Shown here: positions 23,722 to 31,175 of the stretch, piece by piece
Numbering within the stretch: position 1 is the first letter of the stretch
Layout of the letters: each line of letters starts with the position of its first letter
Assembly: GCA_019662005.1 (NCBI GenBank)
Contig: JAIFWG010000003.1
Span: 1-36,928 of the forward strand
Source: Candidatus Parcubacteria bacterium
Lineage (GTDB): Bacteria; Patescibacteriota; Minisyncoccia; 2-02-FULL-40-12; GWA2-44-9
Direction: 5' to 3'
Length of the DNA: 36,928 bases
Program-made: the position numbers and the translations under genes
Notes under the pieces: model-generated
The model's input: only the letters and a program-made list of their open reading frames with translations
Database searches by the model: none
Told to the model about the DNA's origin: nothing

Positions 23722-24615
23722 ATGGGATCAGTCTTAACGGAACTGCTAAATTATAAACAACAAAAGGACGCTCGATCAAATGCCGATTTGAACGCAATTC
23801 CTCAAGCGGCTTTAATGCTTCAGCGGGCGAAGCAACAGCAATATGACAATATGATTAAGGGGGCATTGACTCAGGCGACACTCGCCGGAAGCGGTATTTC
23901 TCTTAATCCTCAGACGAATAGTTTAAATGCTTATACGTCCCCTGCAAATCAGTTAAAGAATCTTCTGACTGTGAGTTCAATCAATAAGAATAACGCAACA
24001 GTAACGAATCTCCAGAATAAGCCTGCTCTAGATGCTGAAAAACAGCAAGTTAAACAGGATGCTCAGGATCAAAAGTCCTGGGAAAAGATTGTGAGGAACT
24101 CTGATCCATCTTTAGCCTCATCTCGCTCGACATTCGGGATGGCTTCAAACGGAAATCTCCGGGCAGACCGAGCTTTATCAACTTTACAAAATAACAAGAT
24201 TCTAACTAATCAAGATGCTCAGAACATCGTTGCTGATATCGCGGGCATTTATGCGGGCGGAGCGCCATCTGACCAGGGTATGAAACATTCTCAGTATGAA
24301 TCAATCCAACAGAGGATTGCGGGACTTCAACAATATATCAACGGAAAGCCTACAGATGCGCTTCCTCCGGACATTAAGAATCATCTAACTCAGGTGATTG
24401 GCGATCTGAAAAACGTAAATAATGAAGCAATTAAATCTCACTTTGATTATCAGGAAAAAGCAAACAGTGGAGTTATATCCAAGTATCAGGATGAATGGAA
24501 TCAGATGAAGGGGGCTTATGTTTCGGGGGATTCTTCGAATATTTCAGATGGAGCTACAGGCACTTACAATGGGAAACCAGTTGTAAGACAGGGGGGCAAA
24601 TGGGTTCTCAAATAA
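23722..24615 (+). CDS. Internal virion-like protein, 297 aa
   Basis: The start follows a strong TGGAGGAATT site at 23707-23716. The protein is Gln/Asn-rich and helical (MGSVLTELLNYKQQKDARSN; LMLQRAKQQQYDNMIKGALTQ) with a polar C-terminal domain ending GKPVVRQGGKWVLK. Its place among ejection-like proteins suggests an internal or tail-tip role. It overlaps the next gene by 16 nt. Confidence 0.65.
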   Translation: MGSVLTELLNYKQQKDARSNADLNAIPQAALMLQRAKQQQYDNMIKGALTQATLAGSGISLNPQTNSLNAYTSPANQLKNLLTVSSINKNNATVTNLQNKPALDAEKQQVKQDAQDQKSWEKIVRNSDPSLASSRSTFGMASNGNLRADRALSTLQNNKILTNQDAQNIVADIAGIYAGGAPSDQGMKHSQYESIQQRIAGLQQYINGKPTDALPPDIKNHLTQVIGDLKNVNNEAIKSHFDYQEKANSGVISKYQDEWNQMKGAYVSGDSSNISDGATGTYNGKPVVRQGGKWVLK

Positions 24616-26120
24616 TTCCGGATGATCAGGTTCAGCTTGATTCAATTCCCGATGATGCAGTTATTCCTGATAGCGCTGCGGCCATTGATCAGCCTCAATT
24701 TCAAGGAACTGGAAACCAGTTAGTCGATTCTTTCCTGATGGCTGGAAATGAAGCAAAGCGCGGATTTTTTAAAGGAGGAGCTGCTGCAGTTACTCCTCTT
24801 TCCATGCTTCTAAAACTAGGCCAGGTTCCGGATCAATTTAATCTTCCGGAGCAATCAAGACAACTCTATGACAAGTATGCCGGAGATGTTCCAGAATCAA
24901 ACATAAATCCTGTCGCAAAGTTTATTTATGAAGGAATTGGATCGACTCCCGGACAAGTTGCAGCATGGGAACAAACAGGCGCTCCATTGCTTAAAGCGGG
25001 CGGGGCTGCATTTGGGGCAGGGAAAAATCTCCTTGGGAAACTTATGGAGTCGAAAGCTGCTCCACTTGAAGCTCAAAAGGTTGCGCTCAATTCTCATCTG
25101 GAAACGACAAAAGTCCTTAACGATATTCAATCTACATCCATTGCCGCTGACATGAACGCTAATATGGCGGCTAAGAAGATAAGTACCGGAGAGCAGATTA
25201 AAGATATTTCCGGAAATATCAAAACAGCGGCTGATGAAGCGTCCAGAAATGCAAGAAGTTCAGTAATGAATTATTGGAACGAATTAAAGACTAATTTTGG
25301 GCGTGACTATGCTGCAGCAGGAAAGGGAGCGAAGATTACCCCATCTCAAGAATTAGATGCTTTGACTAGAGGCGCTGCTGATTCTGGAATTTACAGCAAG
25401 ATTGAGAGTGGAAGTCCTTTGAATCCGGCAGAGAAGAAGATCATGTCTTTAATCAATAATGCTCAAGATAGAGCTTCTTCTGAATTAAATGTTGCAAGGC
25501 CATTGTCTCATTTTGACCAGGAGATTAATTCCCTTGCAAGTGAACATGGTGGGGATCATACGGTTACCGCTGTTCGGAAGAGTGTTGCTGACATTCTTGA
25601 TGAATTTAAGGTTGTTAGGTCTAAATATAAACAACCTTATCAGTTAAAAAATGAGATGTTTAAGATATTTCAACCATTTAATAAATCTGGAAGTTTTGAT
25701 ACTACTTCTGGAACAAATCTTTTAAACAGAGCATTTAATGGAAAAGCTAGCCCTGATGAGATGCGCCTTGTTGAGGAATTGACTAAGCGTGATCCTGAAT
25801 TATTCTCACAATTAAAGTCACTTAAAACTACAAAAGATAGCTTGGTCTCAGGCCTTCAGCAGGCTCAAGAATCACACGCGAAAAACTTAACCAGTTTAAT
25901 GCAAGATTCTCAGAAGGCAACAATGGATGCGCTTGTGGAACATAAGAACAGTTCTGATTTACTGGATTCTTTGATTACGAAAGCCAAGGCGAGTGATGCG
26001 AAGAAAGTTTTGATTTCTGACTTACTTCTTCACGGAGCCAGGGGAGCGGCTACTACTGCGGGTGTGGGTGCTGTTTTTGGAGCCGGGAAATCTCTTTACG
26101 ATATTTTAAATAGGCATTAA
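24600..26120 (+). CDS. Large internal virion-like protein, 506 aa
   Basis: I chose ATG 24600 after AGGGGGGCAA. The protein has a Pro/Asp-rich N-terminus, a long helical body, and a C-terminal Ala/Gly helix (GARGAATTAGVGAVFGAGKSLY) that may insert in a membrane. No enzyme motif is visible. This matches large ejection proteins such as P22 gp16 or T7 gp16 in place and composition, but not by recognised domain. Confidence 0.6.
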   Translation: MGSQIIPDDQVQLDSIPDDAVIPDSAAAIDQPQFQGTGNQLVDSFLMAGNEAKRGFFKGGAAAVTPLSMLLKLGQVPDQFNLPEQSRQLYDKYAGDVPESNINPVAKFIYEGIGSTPGQVAAWEQTGAPLLKAGGAAFGAGKNLLGKLMESKAAPLEAQKVALNSHLETTKVLNDIQSTSIAADMNANMAAKKISTGEQIKDISGNIKTAADEASRNARSSVMNYWNELKTNFGRDYAAAGKGAKITPSQELDALTRGAADSGIYSKIESGSPLNPAEKKIMSLINNAQDRASSELNVARPLSHFDQEINSLASEHGGDHTVTAVRKSVADILDEFKVVRSKYKQPYQLKNEMFKIFQPFNKSGSFDTTSGTNLLNRAFNGKASPDEMRLVEELTKRDPELFSQLKSLKTTKDSLVSGLQQAQESHAKNLTSLMQDSQKATMDALVEHKNSSDLLDSLITKAKASDAKKVLISDLLLHGARGAATTAGVGAVFGAGKSLYDILNRH

Positions 26121-26189
26121 TAGCGCCATCAATAAACACATACATGCCTAAAGTTATGATTATGAGCCATGGGTTCATAGAAGGATTAT

Positions 26190-26354
26190 ATGCCTAAAGA
26201 AACTGTGTCTGTAAACAATTTCGATGAGATAAAGTTGGCACTTCGCCAGGAACTAGCAATTTTGTCTAAGAAATTCCAGTCTTCACTTTCAGCCGTAAAG
26301 ATCGATGAAGTCGCCAATTCTACGGATATTTTAAAGCTTGAGAAGATTGGCTGA
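26190..26354 (+). CDS. 5' part of a fibre-like gene, or separate 54-aa protein
   Basis: The ATG has an AGAAGGATTAT site. The 54 residues (PKETVSVNNFDEIKLALRQE ... ILKLEKIG) form a coiled-coil-like helix. The stop TGA at 26352 overlaps a +1-frame ORF that continues an amphipathic helix (EILKTMTQLYDSFAKNM). It may be the natural N-terminus of the next gene, reached by a +1 shift or sequencing error, or a coupled small protein. Confidence 0.6.
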   Translation: MPKETVSVNNFDEIKLALRQELAILSKKFQSSLSAVKIDEVANSTDILKLEKIG

Positions 26355-27096
26355 GATTTTAAAAACAATGACTCAGCTTTATGATTCTTTCGCAAAGAAT
26401 ATGGAGCTGAATCCCACAATTAATGTAGCCCAGCCAGAAATTAACATTCCAGAAATTAAAGTTCCGGATATTTATGTTCCCGAAATAATAATTCCGACCA
26501 TTAATGTACCAACTCCCCAAGTCACCGTCAACCCAGAAATCAATATTGACTTAAATAAAGTCATAGATGCTCTTGAAAATCTAAAATACCTATCAAACCT
26601 ACCAAATAAGCCACTCTCGGTTCGTATGTCTGATGGGAATAAGTTTGTGAAGGTTATCCAACAACTTCAGAAAGCAACTGACAATCTCGGCGTAGTTTAC
26701 GCTGGCCAAAGCGGAATCACTTCCGACGAACTTACTATTATCTCCGGAAGAGACGCGACTGATTTTATATGGAATGGGACAGCAAAATTAACTCCTAAAT
26801 TCGCCACAATTGCAGCGAGTTCTTCTGGAAACAATACTATCGTTTCAGCCGTAAGCACTAAAAAAATCAGAGTTATTCAGATGGATTTAATGGCCGATGG
26901 GGATGTTAATGTAAAGTTTCAAAGCGGAGCAGGTGGAACAGATATTACGGGACTTTCTTACCTGACTCTTAACACGGGTCTTGTGAGAGGCTATTCTCCT
27001 ATCGGATGGTTTGAAACTGCGGCCAGCAATCTTCTTAATTTAAATTTAAGTGACGCGGTCGCGGTAGGGGGTTCGCTTACCTACGTAGAGGTTTGA
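26338..27096 (+). CDS. Beta-fibre-like virion protein with PEI repeats
   Basis: The open frame covers 26338-27096; ATG 26368 is the first ATG and no Shine-Dalgarno precedes it. A short helix (TQLYDSFAKNMEL) leads to a Pro/Ile repeat (PEINIPEIKVPDIYVPEI then PTINVPTPQ), which looks like a beta-rod. The C-terminal part (AVSTKKIRVIQMDLMADGDV then KFQSGAGGTDITG) is a beta-sandwich of the sort seen in fibres. It probably joins the 54-residue ORF just upstream through a frame change. Confidence 0.65.
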   Translation: MRRLAEILKTMTQLYDSFAKNMELNPTINVAQPEINIPEIKVPDIYVPEIIIPTINVPTPQVTVNPEINIDLNKVIDALENLKYLSNLPNKPLSVRMSDGNKFVKVIQQLQKATDNLGVVYAGQSGITSDELTIISGRDATDFIWNGTAKLTPKFATIAASSSGNNTIVSAVSTKKIRVIQMDLMADGDVNVKFQSGAGGTDITGLSYLTLNTGLVRGYSPIGWFETAASNLLNLNLSDAVAVGGSLTYVEV

Positions 27097-28541
27097 TGTT
27101 AAGCGTAATCATTCCTTCCCGAAATGAAATATATCTAGAAAAAACTATCCGAAATATCCTTGAGAACGCCCAAGGAGATATTGAAGTCATCGCGGAACTG
27201 GATGGGTACGTTCCCGACCCTCAGATTATCATTGATGATCCTCGCGTAAAGTTTGTTCATCATCCCACCTCTATCGGGCAACGCGCCTGTATTAATCACG
27301 GGGTTTCGATTGCTTCTGGAAAATTCATCATGAAACTTGATGCTCATTGTGCGGTAGCTCTTAGATTTGATGTGGAGCTTGCAAAGAACTGTGAAGAGTC
27401 ATGGACGGTCGTTCCCCGAATGTACAACCTCGATATTCATACCTGGAAACCAAAACTTCACAAGCTCACCGATTATATGTATTTCACAAGTCCTAATGAT
27501 CCAGACAAACCATTTCGCGCAGCCTACTACGAAGGCCGAGAATACCGAAGACAACACAAAAACCCCGAAATAATTGATGACACCATGTGTTGTATGGGGC
27601 CGGGCTGGTTCATGCATAAAAAAAGGTTTTTAGAGCAGGGGGGTTGTGATGAGTTCCATGAAGGTGGCTGGGGTCAGCAAGGGATTGAAGTTTCGCTTAA
27701 AGCATGGCTTTCCGGCGGCGCTCTTAAAGTAAATAAAAATACTTGGTTCGCTCATTGGTTTCGAGGCGGTGGTGGGCCTGGGTTTCCTTATCACCTTTCA
27801 GGTAATCAGGTTGAGAGAGTCCGAGATTATAGCAAGGATCTTTGGCTGAATGACAAATGGCCGCTGGCAACTCGAAAATTGTCCTGGGTCATTGAGAAAT
27901 TCAGACCGCCTACCTGGGATGAATATGTCGAACCTAATGAAAACGAGAAAAAGAATTTATTCGTCAAATTTTACAGGCACATGATCAAACCTGGAAAGAA
28001 TGTTATTCGCTGGAGAGGTCATCGAGTTCTAAAACTGCCATCTGACCTTGCCTTATATCAACAAGCTATCTTTGAAAAAAAACCTGATTTTATTGTTGAG
28101 ACAGGAACTAAATGGGGAGGTTCTGCGATTTTCTTGGCGGATATGTGTGAGTTGAATGGGCATGGTCAGGTTATTACCGTTGATATTGCACCGCTTCACA
28201 AACCAGAGCATCCAAGGATTACTTACATCACAGGAAATTCAATAGATAAAGCAATCGTTGAACAGATTAAAGGAATCGTTGGAGATAAATCGGTCATGGT
28301 CATATTAGATTCTGACCATTCATTCCATCATGTGATGTGGGAACTTCATCGCTATAACAAGCTTGTGACGCTTGGACAGTATCTTGTCGTTGAAGATTGC
28401 CACAATAAATACGGAGAGCGTCATCATCCGATGGACGCAAGAGACTGGTTTTTAAAAAGAACCGGAAGATTCAAGTTAGAAGATTTCGCGAGTAAATATT
28501 TAGTGGGTCTTTCAATGGATGGGTGGTTGCTCAGAAAATGA
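27096..28541 (+). CDS. GT2 (GalNAc-transferase-like) - CmcI methyltransferase-like fusion
   Basis: This 481-residue protein joins two domains. Residues 1-270 are GT-A: SVIIPSRNE, DAH at 82-84 (MKLDAHCAV), and GWGQQGIEVSLKAWLSGG at 191-208, similar to the DxH and WG.E..E.S...W.CGG motifs of polypeptide GalNAc-transferases. Residues about 300-480 match CmcI/rhamnosyl O-methyltransferase-like proteins: ETGTKWGGSA (335-344), LDSDHSFHHV (404-413), VVEDC (431-435). It may add and methylate a sugar. Start ATG overlaps the upstream TGA. Confidence 0.75.
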   Translation: MLSVIIPSRNEIYLEKTIRNILENAQGDIEVIAELDGYVPDPQIIIDDPRVKFVHHPTSIGQRACINHGVSIASGKFIMKLDAHCAVALRFDVELAKNCEESWTVVPRMYNLDIHTWKPKLHKLTDYMYFTSPNDPDKPFRAAYYEGREYRRQHKNPEIIDDTMCCMGPGWFMHKKRFLEQGGCDEFHEGGWGQQGIEVSLKAWLSGGALKVNKNTWFAHWFRGGGGPGFPYHLSGNQVERVRDYSKDLWLNDKWPLATRKLSWVIEKFRPPTWDEYVEPNENEKKNLFVKFYRHMIKPGKNVIRWRGHRVLKLPSDLALYQQAIFEKKPDFIVETGTKWGGSAIFLADMCELNGHGQVITVDIAPLHKPEHPRITYITGNSIDKAIVEQIKGIVGDKSVMVILDSDHSFHHVMWELHRYNKLVTLGQYLVVEDCHNKYGERHHPMDARDWFLKRTGRFKLEDFASKYLVGLSMDGWLLRK

Positions 28542-29308
28542 AAGTCTCCATAATTATTTCAGTATTAGACAGCCACGAAGCTTTACGACGCCAGCTTCTT
28601 TACATGGAAAAAATGGGAATTCCAGATGATACCGAAATTGTCATCGTGGATGATGGAAGCAAAATCCCTCTCGAATATCACGGTAATCTTCCCGTCCGAA
28701 TTCTTCGTCTTGAATGGCCAGAACGAAAATGGACAGCTTCAATCGCGCGTAACAGGGGAGTTGAAATTGCGAATGGTGAGTATCTTTTAATGTTCGATCT
28801 TGATCATTTCATAAACAAAGAACTCCTTGATATGGTCAGGACATTCGGCGGGTATAAAGTCCAATTCATTAGGTCAATCGCTGTGATATTAGAAGATGGA
28901 AGTTTCTGTCAAGATCCTGAAGTGCTTTTCAAATGGGGATATCCCAAAAGCAGATATATGGTCAGAGGGTTTGGGATTACTCCCCATCCCAATATGTTTG
29001 CGATGCGTAAAGACATATTTTTAAAACTTGGCGGTTATGACGAATATAGAGTCTTGAATCGTCAATATCCCCAAGGCGAAGACAGCTATTTCAAAAAGGT
29101 TTGGCAATCGAAAGTAGATGAAGGCATTTATCATGTCCACACCGAACGCCCGACGATTTACACATTCCCGACTGGAAAAATGTGTGGGGATGTAGATTTC
29201 AATCCCTTTAATCTTTTCCACAATTCAAGCCGTGCCACTGATCGGAACAAATTCTACAAAAAACAAATCGAGAAATATGGACATAACCGGGATATACATT
29301 TCTCTTAA
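28538..29308 (+). CDS. GT2-like glycosyltransferase
   Basis: This 256-residue protein starts KVSIIISVLDSHEALRRQ, has VIVDDGSKIP near residue 40, ASIARNRGVEIANGEYLLM, and DLDHF near 90, the GT-A nucleotide-sugar and metal motifs. Later QYPQGEDSYF may hold the catalytic acid region. The ATG overlaps the previous stop (ATGA). It extends the second glycan block. The acceptor is unknown. Confidence 0.8.
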   Translation: MKVSIIISVLDSHEALRRQLLYMEKMGIPDDTEIVIVDDGSKIPLEYHGNLPVRILRLEWPERKWTASIARNRGVEIANGEYLLMFDLDHFINKELLDMVRTFGGYKVQFIRSIAVILEDGSFCQDPEVLFKWGYPKSRYMVRGFGITPHPNMFAMRKDIFLKLGGYDEYRVLNRQYPQGEDSYFKKVWQSKVDEGIYHVHTERPTIYTFPTGKMCGDVDFNPFNLFHNSSRATDRNKFYKKQIEKYGHNRDIHFS

Positions 29309-29981
29309 TAAGCTACCTCAATATTGGGTTGATTATCACCTTGAAGTTCTTAAAGATGCTGCCCCGGGCATGCCCATTATTTCCATCACAAAAAAACCGA
29401 TGGATTTGGGAATGAATCTTTTGGATACCGATGAGCCTGGGTACACCAATATTTACAGGCAGTTATTAAGAGCGGCGAAATTAGCCACGACAAAATACGT
29501 TGCAATGATTGAGGATGACTGCCTTTATTCAAAAAGCCATTTTTTTAAATTCAGGCCACAAGATGATGAGTTTGCCTATAACCGAAACAGATGGTCTCTC
29601 TTTAGTTGGGGGGAGCCTATTTACTCGCTCAGACAAAGACTGAGTAACTGCTCTCTCATCGCTCCGCGTGATCTTTTAATAGAAGCTCTTCAAGAACGCT
29701 TTGATAAATACAACGGGCATCCTCCGGACAGTGAAATGGGTGAATGCGGAAGAGCCAGGATTGAAGACAGGCTGAAAGTTACTCGCCGTAAACAGGTCGA
29801 TTTTTTATCAAGAGTTTCAATTGTCCATATTAATCATCCTCTTGGAACTGAGGATAGACAACAACAACAGTGGAAATCTCATGCAGAGATCAGGGCTTAT
29901 GACATTCCTCATTGGGGGAAAGCTGCGGACATAGTCAATTTTTTTAATAATGGAATTAACCAAATGGAGGCTTTGAAATGA
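29277..29981 (+). CDS. Glycosyltransferase-like protein
   Basis: I chose ATG 29277, which overlaps the upstream gene by 32 nt. The 234-residue protein has LLRAAKLATTKYVAMIEDDC, a GT-A-like DDC metal motif, and SLRQRLSNCSLIAPRDLLIE. The C-terminal DFLSRVSIVHINHPLGTEDR has a possible catalytic or metal-binding His. The family is not certain, but the fold looks like GT-A. Confidence 0.65.
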   Translation: MDITGIYISLNKLPQYWVDYHLEVLKDAAPGMPIISITKKPMDLGMNLLDTDEPGYTNIYRQLLRAAKLATTKYVAMIEDDCLYSKSHFFKFRPQDDEFAYNRNRWSLFSWGEPIYSLRQRLSNCSLIAPRDLLIEALQERFDKYNGHPPDSEMGECGRARIEDRLKVTRRKQVDFLSRVSIVHINHPLGTEDRQQQQWKSHAEIRAYDIPHWGKAADIVNFFNNGINQMEALK

Positions 29982-30397
29982 GCGTAACTCGATGGGGGCC
30001 GGATACCTGCAAATGTCTATTTGATTTTGAGCCTGATCCCAATGATGGAACTAATCAAATTCTGATAGAAGTTCTGAATATTTGTTCAGAACATAAAGGG
30101 TTGTCTGGAAAGGATCTTCACCAGACAGTTTTAAAGCAAGAGAACCAGCATAAAAACAAAATACATTCAAAATTATTGGAACTCGATGCCATGGCTGAAG
30201 ACATAACTCAAGACGATGGCTCCGTGATAAGACGATTCAAGAAAGGGGTTGGATTTGATTTTAATTTCACAGGTAAAGACGATTCAAGGACTTTAAATAT
30301 AACGACTAAAGGGCATGTTTTATCAGGGGCTCAAAAGGCAGCATTGACTGATTTTTCTCTTCAAGAAACAGGGAAATCAATTTTAGAGATTAAATAA
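29978..30397 (+). CDS. Cys-rich paralogue 1 (WxPDTCxC)
   Basis: This 139-residue protein opens RWGPDTCKCLFDFEP and has ICSEHK around residue 35. The neighbour at 30414 has the same CxC...CxxH plan and the same length, so the two are tandem paralogues. The residues could bind zinc. The C-terminal part is beta (GFDFNFTGKDDSRTLNITTK). I do not recognise a function; the Cys motif beside fibre genes suggests a metal-bound tail protein. Confidence 0.65.
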   Translation: MSVTRWGPDTCKCLFDFEPDPNDGTNQILIEVLNICSEHKGLSGKDLHQTVLKQENQHKNKIHSKLLELDAMAEDITQDDGSVIRRFKKGVGFDFNFTGKDDSRTLNITTKGHVLSGAQKAALTDFSLQETGKSILEIK

Positions 30398-30413
30398 CTG
30401 GAAAGGGAATCTA

Positions 30414-30833
30414 ATGACTATACAAACGAATGCTTGGCACCCGGATACCTGCGGATGTGCTTTTGAATATACATGGGATGATCAGGATTTAGATCGCGTG
30501 CGGACTTTGAATAAAGTCATTCATGTGTGCGATCTCCATAAAATAATTTCTCTCACACCTTCAAGCCATTACTCGACAGTATCAGATGAAAACGTGAGAA
30601 AGAACAAACTTTATGGGAGATTTTTGGGAGTTTCTGATCTCACGCAAACGGATGCAAGCGGAAATGTTAATTTTAAAAACGGGGTAGATGTCTCATTCTC
30701 TTGGGACGGGACTGATTATGCCCGGATATTAAGCGCTTCTATCACTGGTTATAACCTGTCTGGGGCCAATAAAAATTCCGTACAAGATTGGTGTGACTCG
30801 ACCTTCGGGTTTGGGAAAGTAGCTATTAACTAA
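30414..30833 (+). CDS. Cys-rich paralogue 2 (WxPDTCxC)
   Basis: The start is preceded by GGAAAGGGAATCT. WHPDTCGCAFEYTWDD near the N-terminus and VCDLHK near residue 38 match the gene upstream, and the C-terminal GVDVSFSWDGTDYARILSAS aligns with its GVGFDFNFTGKDDSRTLNIT. The duplicated pair has diverged a good deal. Function unknown; a structural zinc-binding tail protein is possible. Confidence 0.65.
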   Translation: MTIQTNAWHPDTCGCAFEYTWDDQDLDRVRTLNKVIHVCDLHKIISLTPSSHYSTVSDENVRKNKLYGRFLGVSDLTQTDASGNVNFKNGVDVSFSWDGTDYARILSASITGYNLSGANKNSVQDWCDSTFGFGKVAIN

Positions 30834-30835
30834 AA

Positions 30836-31015
30836 ATGGGCAATACGTTAATCCAAACTCAGACAGACAGCGCTCTTTCCACCAACCAAGTCTCAGACGG
30901 AACTACTTTTTACAATGCTTTAGGTGGTGCGATTAGAGGCAGCACAACCGAAACTTTCCGTCAATTTATAAACCGGACGGGAAGCGAAAGCTTCCATTTT
31001 TGTTTCCGCCAATGA
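30836..31015 (+). CDS. 5' part of a stalk/fibre gene, frame broken near 30980
   Basis: The ATG at 30836 lies 3 nt after the previous stop. Residues 1-45 (NTLIQTQTDSALSTNQVSDG; FYNALGGAIRGSTTETFRQF) align with the repeat in the following ORF (YYNAGGNVSALSVTEAPAQF). The match ends at about 30980, where frame 2 carries nonsense to a stop at 31015 and the +1 frame continues the fold. A one-base insertion in the GGG at 30979-30981, or a +1 frameshift, would join them. Confidence 0.65.
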   Translation: MGNTLIQTQTDSALSTNQVSDGTTFYNALGGAIRGSTTETFRQFINRTGSESFHFCFRQ

Positions 31016-31175
31016 TGTCAGTAGTGCAAGCACTCTTAAATTCAGGAAAAATACGGCAGACGGCTCAACGGCTGCGAGCATTACTGGCAACACCACAGGC
31101 TTTTTTCAAGACGCGACCAACACAGATTCTGTCGTTGCCGGTGATCTTGTTGATTGGTCTATTACTGCGCCCGCT

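Noticed and set aside
26144..26197. 17-aa ORF MPKVMIMSHGF... with an ATGCCTAAAG start like the next gene
   Set aside because: The repeated ATGCCTAAAG is 10 bp and may be chance; no ribosome site precedes the first copy.
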